A stretch of DNA of 64,000 nt from Macrophomina tecta (lineage: Eukaryota > Ascomycota > Dothideomycetes > Botryosphaeriales > Botryosphaeriaceae), in contig JAKSGN010000003.1 of assembly GCA_024180945.1 (NCBI GenBank), positions 1,488,001 through 1,552,000 on the forward strand, written 5' to 3'. Made by a program: the position numbers and the translations under genes. Shown here in pieces: positions 43,908-54,666 of the stretch. How positions within the stretch are numbered: position 1 is the first letter of the stretch; every line of letters starts with the position of its first letter. The notes under the pieces are model-generated. The model was not told where the DNA came from, made no database searches, and saw nothing but the letters and a program-made list of their open reading frames with translations.

Positions 43908-45720
43908 TTTCACTAGCTGGAAGGTGTGCCGAAAAGGGGTAGCTTGGCATTTTGAGTCAGGTTGTGGCCACCTCACGGATGTGAACCACTGACACTTCGC
44001 GTAGAGCAAGAAGTAACGAGACATTATACCCGTGCATCTTATTACCCTTGGCTCTGGGTTCGGGTCTGGTCCAGGCTCCTAACTTCGACCCCTCACCTGA
44101 CTTCTCAACCCGAGTCTTCAAACTATCCAAGCTTCGTTATGATATTCTCTCCATCCCTATCTAGAACAGCACTGCATTTCTCCCGATCCAGGCGGTGGAA
44201 CCTTTCACTCCCGTATATCAGCACGATGACGTCTACTGCGCAACGGTGTTTCCGTCCACCTTTTTGAAATATCTATGCTGAACTATGGAAAAATCAGAAC
44301 GGCCAGTACGACTGCGAGGAATAGGAACGCTGTGGATTACCACGAGTTTATCGTCAATAGATATCATATCGGCGTGGGCATGCAGATGACTCCGTTTCGA
44401 TTTATTCATGAATTTGAGTGGAGCGTGCGCGATACGAGCCATTGACTTAGTCGGGGATGCAAATGATAGGGCCTGTGAGATCTTTCAGTAGGCTTGCATT
44501 GGCAGCTGGTCGGTCCAGTCGTGTACTTCCAGTGAGCCGTTACTATTGTCTAAGGGCCGGATGATTGCAACAAATGCAGTTTGGGGTGCTTTGAACTCGA
44601 GGCCCCCAAAATGCTACACGAACACCTTTGCATCTCTCCCTTTTCTATTCGTCGCTCCAAGCTTGGGGGTCTAAAGTTACCCCGTTATATGTGACGCAGG
44701 ATCAGTGTCGAAAAGGGCCGGCCTTTGGTGCGAAGCGTCGGTCCTATGGCTGACTTGATCGTCTCCACTAAGCAAAGCACAATTAGTGAAAGTTTTCAGC
44801 CTCAAGACTCCCTCTGTGACCACCGGAATCTACAAAAATGGAACTTTATTTAAAGATTCTATGGTATGCGAATTGAGGTATTGTTGATATTCTACTCGCA
44901 ACTTCTCGTCGGCGACTTGCTTCCGGAAGTGAATATCCACGATTAATAATCAAGGGCATGCGTTGGCACGTTCGAGTCATCCTTCATCAGGCTATTGCCG
45001 CCACAAAGGTCTATTTTACTGACTAATACGCCCGGAGCAAACGATTCCGCCGACTAGCGTTCCAGCCTTGCCAAATACGCTAAGAGAAGGCCCAACGCAC
45101 GGTGACATCGGAAGTTGGATCTGCCTACTTTTCTTGTCGCCAAGCAGCCAATAATACTAAAAGTTCCGCCGTTTCGGACGTTGCTGTTCTGATGGGTGCG
45201 GATATCGGAGAGGTACTCCACCACGACGGCGGCTGACGAATACGAAGGCAGAAAACTCGGTACCTCCCACCGTATGTTTCGGCATATGCACGCGACCGAT
45301 TCGATGAGACTTCAAGACCTGTCTTCTTTCGTCGCAGATCCACGAACTAGCTGCGGCACTTTTGCTCGTGGGTAAGCTTTTCTGTCCCAAGCATGCGCAG
45401 AACGCTTCGAATCCAACAAAAACGCTCCTTGGCTGAAGATTCCTCAAGCCGCATAGTTCCCGCAGGAACGCTGACGCTTCTATTTCTGCTCCGGCAAAAC
45501 GTGAAAATCAAGCATCTTCAGCCGAAACCATAAACGCTCCATAGCCCGACTGGATACGGCAACCAAAATTAAGCCATGAGAATAAACTAATGACACCAAT
45601 GTTTAATTTCCATGACATCCCTGAGCGTTTGTATTCCTTGGCAAGTGGAGCATTGATACCTTCCGGAATGCATAAAGAAGTTCGGACCGTCCAAATCGCT
45701 TCCATTTGACTTTTCCGCTC
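43908..45720. other. Intergenic, no gene seen
   Basis: About 1.8 kb upstream of the GH17 gene. Open frames are short (under 105 codons), without domains or splice support. Confidence 0.5.
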
Positions 45721-45785
45721 TTCCATTCACTCCCTTGAACTCATCCACTCCTTTGGTCTCATTCACTCCTTTGAACTCGCTCAAT
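45721..45785 (+). repeat. Degenerate tandem repeats in the GH17 leader
   Basis: Three to four imperfect copies of an approximately 18-nt unit around CACTCCTTTGAACTC, immediately before the start codon. No stop codon interrupts the frame through this stretch. Confidence 0.7.
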
Positions 45786-46976
45786 ATGGTTTTTTCTCCT
45801 GTTCGATTGTTGCCCTTACTGGCTGCCACGGCATTGGCTACCTCAGACAGGGTGATTTATCAAGGATTCAACAGCGGCAATACTCTACCAGACTGGAGTG
45901 CCAAAAATGAATCCGACTTTCTGAAAGAATTCTCCACTTTCCCCAAACTCGCCAACTCTCCTGGGACGTTCAATTCCGTCCGCCTGTACACCAACATCCA
46001 GGCCTACACGACGGACGAGCCCTTGTCCGCCTTCTCTGCCGCCATCGCGACCAACACCTCCATTTTGCTGGGCATCTGGTGTTCCGGCACAACCAACATC
46101 ACGTCCGAGCTGAAGGCCCTCACTACTGCACTCGACCGCTACGGAAGCGCCTTTGCCGACCTTGTCCTGGCCATCTCCGTCGGCAGCGAGGACCTCTACC
46201 GCGGCTCCGCCATTGGGGAGAAGGACGGCGCTGGCATCGGCACCGGCCCGGAAAACATCGTCAGGTTCATCAACGACACGCGCACGGCCATCCAGGGCAC
46301 ACTTCTCGAGAACAAGCCGGTCGGCCACGTCGACACGTGGACGTCGTGGGTCAATGAATCCAACACCGCCGTCCGTAGACCCCATGTCCCTGCCACAAGG
46401 CCGGAAGAGAAGGGAGAAAAGAAAAAAGGCTGACATGAATGACGACGCGCAGGTCATCGAGGCCGTCGATTGGCTCGGCGTCGACATCTACCCCTTTTTC
46501 GAAGAACAGGACGTCAACACCGTCGACAACGCGACCTTCATCTTCAACGACCTGTACAACCGCACGCTCGCGGCCTCGCAGGGCACGCCCGTCTGGGTGA
46601 CCGAGACGGGCTGGCCGTACAGCGGGCCGGCGTCGGGCCTGGCCCAGCCGTCCGTCGACGCGCAGCAGGCGTACTGGAGGGCCATCGGCTGCCGCGAGCT
46701 GTTCGGCCGTGTCAACACGTGGTGGTACACCTTCCGCGACTCTAACCCGGACGCCGTTCACAAGTTCGCCATAGCCGACGACGAGCTCTCGACGACGCCG
46801 CGCTTCGATCTCACCTGCCCGGCCGGCAGCGGCGCACCCCCGACCAGGAACGTCCAGGTTGCAAGTGGTGGCGATCTGAAGGTGAGGACTTCTGTAGCAA
46901 GAGCTGTGGCGCTTGCTCGAGCTCACCGTTTCCTTTTTCTTTGCTGACCTTTTTTTTCCAGGAGTCTTGCCAGTGA
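45786..46976 (+). CDS. Secreted GH17 beta-1,3-glucanase
   Basis: Glycoside hydrolase family 17 (endo-1,3-beta-glucosidase or glucan transferase type) acting on cell-wall beta-glucan. Exons 45786-46370, 46453-46881, 46962-46976, giving 342 residues. Intron 1 (82 nt) has an unusual GTCCGT donor, but the junction NESNTA to VIEAVDWLGVDIYPFF restores a conserved block. Intron 2 (80 nt) leads to the short last exon ESCQ. The signal peptide is MVFSPVRLLPLLAATALA. The TIM-barrel starts at VIYQGFNSG. The acid/base Glu is E135 in AISVGSED (family VGNE-like) and the nucleophile is E246 in WVTETGWPYSG. The Trp-rich TWWYTFRDSN is also family-typical. There is no GPI signal or carbohydrate-binding tail, so it is probably a soluble secreted or wall-trapped enzyme. 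The frame is open 17 codons upstream without ATG. Confidence 0.93.
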
Positions 46977-49900
46977 ATGGTTTCGTCACGTTTTCTTACC
47001 TACAAGCTTTGGGTTTTTTTTTTTTTTTTTTTTGACTGGGCTGTTTTTTTTTTGGGTGCAGTAGAGAGATTTGAACCGCAAAGTGCTATGGCATAACATT
47101 GCGGGGCCGTTTTGCTTCTTCAAGGCGTGTATTAATTATTGCGCTTGATTTCATCCCGACAGAAGACCGGTCACCTCGCCACTTTACCCTTGGCACGTGA
47201 CAGGAAGTACTCTTGGGGAGCTCAAGCTACCTTCGGGCCTTAGTCATACATTAATCCCATTCATCGGGCACAACAGCTGCCCGAAATACTAAAAAGTAAT
47301 AACAACACAGTTTTATTGTTGACCGGTAGAGGTGAAAACGTCGATCACATCGCAGACGATAAGAGCGTGTTTTGTGGCTACATGGCAATTTATGGGAGAA
47401 TCTTCGAAACACCTACGTGCAAACAGACTATCCTTCAGAAGTGAACCAACGCTGCCAGGCTTTTTTTTTTTTTTTTTTTTGTTTCCTTTTCCTTTTTAGC
47501 TGCCGGGCGCAAGGTCTGTTCTTGTTGGGGGCGTTTTCCTACTGACCTCCTCTTTTTCCATATTGCATATTGTAAATTGGACTTTCAGCAAGATCCTGTG
47601 CTCATTTGGGAAGTGGGTTTTGTTTACCCATGTTAATTCTAAGCTTACCATAGTACGCTGTTCGCGCTAAGACATACTTTCATTGGCCCTGAACCGGCCC
47701 AACGCCGTGGGGCAAAGCGCAACTCCATGCCTGTCGCCGCCGCCGCTGCACTCTTCGCACTCGGATTCTTTTTCTACTCCGCCCGCCGTAGCCATGCGCC
47801 CGCCCGTCTTCTCCTCCTCCTTCAGAGACGCGCTCGGCCAACTCATTGGCGCCAACGTCGAGCGGCAGGCGCGCGGTTTGGATGGGCGGCGAGCATCAAT
47901 GACGTGCCTCGCATGCGCGAGGGGCATGCCGTGTACGCGCGGCTAGTACTGTGGCTGTGGGCGTGCGGCATTGGTGGAGGTCGGAAGCACGTGGCGTGGC
48001 GGAGGATGGGGTCAAGGGAGTTGTTGTGGGGGGGGGGGGTGTGTGATTAAGTATTGGGGAGCAAGGGGCCTGAAGGGGTCGAGGACGCTGGGGCGGCCGT
48101 GTACGGTGGTTGGAGATGGAGTGTTTGTAGGGAGTGGGGAGTGGGGAGTGGGGAGTGGGGAGAGGCGTAGTAGAAGGGTGTTGTTGTTGTTGTCGGGGCC
48201 GGCGGAGGTTCTGAGACTGGCGATGATGCGTATGTTCGGCATGCTTAGGTTTTAATAGAGTGAGAGTGAGTTTGTGTTTGGCGAGGGAGACCGCGGAGGG
48301 TAAGGTCTTTGATGCGAATGGGGAGCTCATGGGGTGTCTCGCCTTTGTTGATCAGGACGGTGTATACGCTTGTAGCGGGCTGCACACGGGAAAGTAAAAC
48401 AGCGTGAGGCTTGGTGTGCGGGCACTGAAGAGAAATGAAGCGATGACAGAAGTACAGCCATGATAGCAGTCTGTACTCGAATATTAACAAGCCTGAACAG
48501 CATCTCCGATGACTATACATGGCTTGTCCCATCGGATGACTGGGTAACTTACCACTGCCAGATGGACCTTTTTAATTACTTGTCCTCGAGGTGTCGTTCG
48601 GCATGTTCTGCCTAGCATGGGAATATTTATGGCAATCTGCGCTATCTGGGACCTCGTTCCCTTGTGCTTTCAATAGCCTTTCCCGGCTCCAAATGCTGGA
48701 TAAGGCCCTGGCTTAAATCGATGTAACTTGCTGTTTCGGCCACATTTCCGCTGGACGACAAAATGGGTCACAAGAAATGAAATCTTACAGACGCATCTTC
48801 GATGATCGATGGCAGAAGGAGCAGGTCCTGGTGACGTCCTTCGGCAGCAAGGGGCTTCATTCATACTCCAATCGCGTCGGTGACTGGGTATTGGTTCAGT
48901 CGGTCGAAACGGAGTGGGCTGAAAGCATTTTATCCAGGTCGGTGCGGCGAGAAGTCAGAACTTCGCGCATGTACGACAAGCCTAGCTTACCATTTGGGAT
49001 AAGCGTGCTAAGAGTCACCGTGGTACCAGCCTACCTGATTAAACGGGAAAAACCATCGGCTTTTTCTCCTTCGTGGTCTAGAAAGGCGGCCACGCTTGCA
49101 GTGGGCTAGAGGTGGGACTATGAGATGTACCCTGCTTGCGTTCAACGAAATTAAGATGTCGGTATGAGGCTTGGACGGCGGAAAGAGGAACAGGTAACTG
49201 GATTTGCGCTTGCCGCAGTGCCCTTTTTCTAGAAGCTCAATCGAGTTCTCCTTCCGAAACTTCCAGCAGTCGGTTCCCATCACCGTAGAGCCTGAATATC
49301 CGGCTTTGGTCTTAGGAGCAAGAGCACCTGCTGCCGCATTAACGGTTGACACAATTACTCTCCTCGTGTATATTCATGAGGATGCTTCGCTGTTGGACCT
49401 GAAACTACGTCCATGAAAGTGGCATTGAGACCAAGTCCAGATCCGACAGCTCGCTGAGCCGAATTAGGAGACAGTTGGCGGAAGGATTAGGAAGACCGGA
49501 GCATGTGGGCTGACCGTATACAACTCGTATGTACTGTACAAATCACCGACGGGGGTCGACGAAGAACTGGGAGCATTTCCAAACAGAAGGGGCTGGCGTA
49601 ACAAGCCTCTGGCCCTGGGCATTAGTCGACGTAGTGGATTCTGCAGGCGTCTGGCTGATCATGTTGATACGAAGGCAGGGACCAATACTTGTACCTGTGC
49701 GAACAAATGGTGAGGCCGAATATTACTAACCTTCTGTAGGTGAGAGCAGCTCCGATTGGGCGGCGCGGCTGTTTCACGCGGGATAGAGCCGAAGAGTCTC
49801 AGCACCGACGAGACAAGATGGACAAAGCAGGAGCTAGGCGGGCAGCCCAGGCGGCGCCTGTCGCAGAGAATGCAAATTGGGTAGAGTGCGGGTGAGGAAA

Positions 49901-50862
49901 ACGACAGTGGTTTGACGAGAGCGGATGGTGGCAAGCAAGGGTGTAAGCCATCAACCTGTCACTTCTTAGGCGACACTGCATAACTTCGAACGTCTGCGCT
50001 AGAGTGCTTGGCGATTTGGCCGCCTTGGCCTGTCTTGGCCGGTGCCCATTTTTTTGGGGGGGTGTCTCGCGGGCGAGAAAAGCTGGGCGTTGAAGGAAGG
50101 GCGGCCGTCGTAGAATAGAGAGATTGCTGCCACTCCACGCACGAGCTCTGCTGGGCGCGCGGCTACGTCCGCAGTCCACGCGATGCGCGGCTGTAGGGCG
50201 CAGGTCTTCCTTGGGCCGCAGACGGACACGTGAAGCGACGCTACGAGATGCAGCATGTGAGAGGAGAGGAAGGACGTCGTCGGACGCGCGGCGGATCGTC
50301 GGGAAACGGGCCCGTGCCCGGAGGTGTTGAGGGCCGAGGCGCGGCTCCGGGCGCAGCGATGGCGGCCGGTGCGAGGCTCCTGCAGCAGACGGAGCGGGCT
50401 TTGAGCTTGTGGGTGTCGAGAGCGGCGGGTTGAGTGATACGGCGGCGTTTGCTGGCTGCGGAAGATTCGACGGGCTGAAGGGGCAAGGGCGAAGGGCGCG
50501 CGATTGCGTGCCTTCCCGGTCATGACGTCATCCTCTCCTCCGCGGCCCCGTCCATCCTTACCACCACCACCACCACCACGCCTCTCACAATTCCACGGCT
50601 GGGCGACATTGGACCGCCCAGCCCCCGCCGCCGCTCCACGCACGTTGCAATTGGCGTTGCCTGCCCCCGGGCTACTGTGTCAAGCCGCTGAGCTTCTTTC
50701 GCCGCCCGCCAAACGGCGTTCGCGGAGCTCCCCTTTGCTCGAGGCCCAACCTTGAATCTGCAAAATCCTCGCGCTCCGGTCCCTCAGATGACAGATAGCC
50801 GCGCCAACCCCCCATCGACCCTACCTAGACGCCTTTGCTGAGCGCTGGTACCCGCGTGCACC
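46977..50862. other. Long intergenic region with simple repeats
   Basis: About 3.9 kb without a gene I can defend. T20 runs at 47014-47033 and 47461-47480 and a GGGGAGT tandem at 48130-48165 lie here. A minus-strand exon-like stretch ending near 48245 (VYTVLINKGETPHELPIRIK, preceded by a GTGCAG acceptor) may belong to a small unmodelled gene. The GC-rich part from about 49950 is probably the MFS promoter. Confidence 0.4.
48130..48165. repeat. GGGGAGT tandem repeat
   Basis: About five 7-nt units of GGGGAGT in a G-rich intergenic stretch; a run of 12 G lies about 90 nt upstream. Confidence 0.85.
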
Positions 50863-52599
50863 ATGGCTCCCTCTTCCTACCTCTGGCACAAGCTCATCAC
50901 CACCCTCCAGATCGCTCCCGACTACTCCGTCCCTCCCGCCGGCCTCGCTTGGCGCAGCAGCTCCTTCTTCATCATCGCCACTGTGGCCGTCGGCCTCTTT
51001 TCCGACTTGTTCCTCTATGGCCTGATCGTGCCCATCCTTCCCTTCATGCTCGATGACCGCATCGGCATCCCCGAATCCGAAGTGCAGCCCTATGTGTCCG
51101 GCCTTCTCACTGCCTATGCTGCCGCCAGCGTGCTCTTCAGCCCCGTCGCTGGTGTTCTGGCCGACCGCGTGAGCACACGCCAGGCTCCCTTCTTGCTGGG
51201 TCTGCTGAGTCTGCTTGCCGCCACCGTGATTCTGTTCCTGGCAAGGAGCATGCCGGTGCTCCTCATTGCTCGAGTACTCCAGGGCATTGCGGCCGCTGTC
51301 GTCTGGACCATTGGACTGGCTCTGTGCCTTGAGACGGTCGGTTCCGACAAGCTCGGCCGGACGATCGGATCAGTGAGCTTGTCTCCATGATGCCCTTGGA
51401 AAGGACATGCCGCAAGGCTGACTTTTGTTGCAGATCTTTAGCTTCATCTCTGTCGGCAATCTAGCGGCGCCCGTCCTTGGCGGCGTGCTCTACGAAAAAG
51501 CCGGCTATCCGGGCGTGTTCGGAATCGGATTCGCCGTCTTGGCCGTCGATTTCATCATGCGCTTGCTCGTCATCGAGAAGAAGGTCGCTGCACGCTACGC
51601 GACCAAGGACCCAACCAGCGGAGACTTGGACCAGCATCTGCGCCACGAGAGGAGCCATGCAAATGGATCTGCCGAAGCAAACGAGGAGACGGAGGAGACT
51701 CCGCTTCTATCCAAGAAAGAGCAGGACTACTACAGAATCGCCCCGAATCAGCCGGCCATTGCACGGAGGACCAAGCTGCTTCCCTGCCTCAAGCACCCCG
51801 GCCTCGTCACCGCTTTTCTCATCTCAGGCATCCAAGCCTTCCTGCTCGGAGCCTTTGACGCCGTCGGTCTGCCTCGCCCACAGCACCTGTAGCAATACTA
51901 ACAGCTTCCCAGACCATCCCAACCGTAGCCGAGCAATACTACTCCTTCTCGTCGCTCAAGTCCGGCCTCCTCTTCCTCCCCCTCAGCGTCTCCGACTTCC
52001 TCCTCGGCCCCCTCTTCGGCTGGGCCGTCGACCGCTTCGGCACCAAGCCCGTCGCCACCGCCGCCTACCTTTACCTCGTCCCCGTCCTCATTCTCCTGCG
52101 CCTCCCGCGCCCCTGCGCCTCCTCCCCCTCCTCCCTCTCCCTCCTCGCCTCCATCTACCCCGCCGACACCCCATCGACCGCCTCCCTCAAGACCCTTGCC
52201 GCTTGCGATAGCCAGACTCGCGAAATCGCCATCTGGTCCTCCCTCCTCTTCCTCGCCGGCATCGGCCTCGCCAGCACCAGCGCCCCCAGCATCGTCGAGG
52301 CTGGCACTATCGTGAAGAGCTTTCACGAGCGTAATCCCGACTTCTTTGGCCAGGATGGCCCGTATGCCCAGCTGTACGGTGTGAGCAGTATGGTCTTTAG
52401 TGCTGGGTTGACGGTTGGCCCGCTTGTCGCGGGCGGGTTGAAGGAGAGGATTGGGTATGGAAACATGAACGCCGTTATTGCCGTCGTTTCGGCTGTTACT
52501 GGCATTGCCGCGTTTGTGTGGATTGGCGGGAGGGCGAGGCCGAGGGATGTGAGGAACATGGGGAGATTGAGCTGGTGGAGGGGTGAGGATGCTAGATGA
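50863..52599 (+). CDS. MFS transporter (DHA/VMAT-like), 541 aa
   Basis: Major facilitator superfamily membrane carrier, most like proton-driven drug or amine exporters; substrate unknown. Exons 50863-51372, 51434-51862, 51913-52599; introns 61 and 50 nt, total 542 codons with stop. The second intron has a GTCGGT donor and TACTAAC branch, and the junction AFDA to TIPTVAEQYY restores a family-typical segment. The first hydrophobic segment is FFIIATVAVGLFSDLFLYGLIVPILPF. Motif A is seen as GVLADRVSTRQAP in the TM2-3 loop, and RVLQGIAAAVVW and LETVGSDKLGRTIGS follow, all typical of the family. The central cytoplasmic loop (about residues 235-280) is charged and Glu-rich. Start MAPSSYLWHK has a good context. 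It is convergent with the ABC transporter across 2 kb, and the two need not act together. Confidence 0.92.
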
Positions 52600-53755
52600 G
52601 GGGAGTGAGGTTCACGTGTGGATTGGTATAGGGGTGGATAGCATCTTATGCTTGGAGCTGAGATGATGGATATTGCGAACTGGGCGTGACTGTCTCTGGT
52701 AGTGGGGTACGGCAGGCGTTTTGGGCGGACCAGGCAGTCAGACTGGCGTTATTCGGAAGAGGTTACAGTTGTATTCTTGCGCGTTGGCAACTAATAGATT
52801 CGAAAAGCACATTTTTGGTTTACTACAGCTCTGGTGATCTCCCTGGATGTGGGCTACTGGCATGCTAACTACCTGGTGCTGTGTCCCCTTGAAAGTCGGA
52901 GCTAACAGGCTCCAGCCTGCTTAAAGAGCGGCTCAACGGTCGGACACCCCTGTTCTCCACGGGCAAAACTCACACTCCTGAAGGATAAATTTCCAATATC
53001 GCCTCTCTGCGTTTCCGGCGACAGGCGAACGTCTTGCGTTGGAAATCACTGAGTGATGTTAGTAGTATAAAGAAAAATGATAATAATGAGGACACACTAT
53101 GCTCAAGACTGCTCCTTGTCTAAACATGGCTATGCTGTCGTCCAGCCATTACCACTAATGCTGATGGTTTTGATTTACTGGCTAGCACTTTGTGGTTTAA
53201 CATTCTTGGGAAAAGGTCAAAAATCTCCGTGGGCATTGCACTATTCTTCGAGTGGAAGACTTGCTGAAACAGTTGTTTGGAGAAGAGACGGGCGTCCACA
53301 CTAGTGATGCATGTCTCTACACCATGAGCCCATCGTAAGCCCGAGACCTGCATACGCATGACAGAGAGGGCTAAGTACACTCAGTGGAACGCAAGCCAAG
53401 CAAGTAAGCGGTGGACGTGACTATGTGGCAGACCCGTGTGCCCCGCGATCACCTGCAGCATGATACGCTGGCGGTGCTTGGTTATCCAAAAATCACCCCG
53501 AACGGAGAATTACTGGCTAGGATCGGGTGGTCCATCAATCTAAACCGAGAGCGAGATCGATGACCTTGTCACATTCCAACCACACCTTTCGCCGTTGCTC
53601 GTTTCGACTTTTCTTTTGGTCTTGAACATTCCAGTGGGAACCTGCGAACGGAATTGCCGGCTAATGAAAGGTCAAAATAACGCTGGCCAGCACAACACAA
53701 AATTGCTGCTCTTCTCAAAACTAGGTACCGCTTGCAAGCCATATGCCAAAAAAGA

Positions 53756-53785
53756 TTTTTTTTTTTTTTTTTTGGGGGGGGGGGG
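53756..53785. repeat. T18 followed directly by G12
   Basis: Eighteen T immediately followed by twelve G. Either a real double homopolymer or an assembly artefact. Confidence 0.9.
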
Positions 53786-54231
53786 TACTCTACTAAAAAC
53801 ACCAGCAAGACTCCGCAGTGACATGCCGATCACCACACAACGGAAATAATGCTTCTGCAGAGCAAAATAAAATGCTATCCATTACAGATCACATGCAGCT
53901 CACCCCAAAGCAGCTCCGCTCAGATTATACAGAACCCTCGATTCTATTCGCCCGCCTACCCTACCCTACCCTACCATACACCCTCTGACGTATGTATGTA
54001 CAGAAGAGGGATTTCCGACGTAGCCCCTCGCGCATACATGTCATGCAACGAAGCAGGATTCCGATACACACCGTCAACAATGAGAGCCATGGGAGACCAT
54101 ATAATCACGCAGCCGACCCGAAAAAGGAAAAACTTACACGCCGAAAGACAGATGACGGATGCGGGACGCAAGAGCGCTACGAAGGCTGAGCAACACCCGC
54201 GAGAGTAAACAACAAGGGAAAAGAGAGGAAA

Positions 54232-54256
54232 AGAGAGAGAGAGAGAGAGAGAGAGG

Positions 54257-54290
<34 letters not shown>
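54232..54290. repeat. GA microsatellite
   Basis: About 59 nt of GA repeats, interrupted by GGAAAA, in the 3' region between convergent transporter genes. Confidence 0.95.
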
Positions 54291-54292
<2 letters not shown>

Positions 54293-54666
54293 AGAAGCAA
54301 AGAGATACGTTTCACGCGCGTCAGTCCATCCTTTTCTCTCCCGCTTCACATCCCCCCCATGCACCAAAACAAAACAACGAAACGAAAAAAGTACAACAAC
54401 CATTGCTTCTAATACGGAACAAGCACCGGTGGTATACCCTCCGCTGGTTAGAGAAATAAAACCATGCTTTACCCTTTGTTCTTTTTACCGAATGATGTCC
54501 GTTGTTTTTTGTGATCCATGTGAGAGCGACGCCCTCTTCCACCCACAGTTAGTAATACCACCATTTAACCACCTCACTGAGTCATTCTTTTTTTCCTCTT
54601 CGTACGCTCCCTCCTTCATCTATGCCATCCTGTACAATTCCATCCACGTATATGCACCTCTGCGTT

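Larger units (their letters stand above)
52600..54666. other. Convergent intergenic region
   Basis: 3' flanks of the MFS (plus) and ABC (minus) genes. It holds the T18G12 tract and the GA microsatellite; no gene is recognised. Confidence 0.5.
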
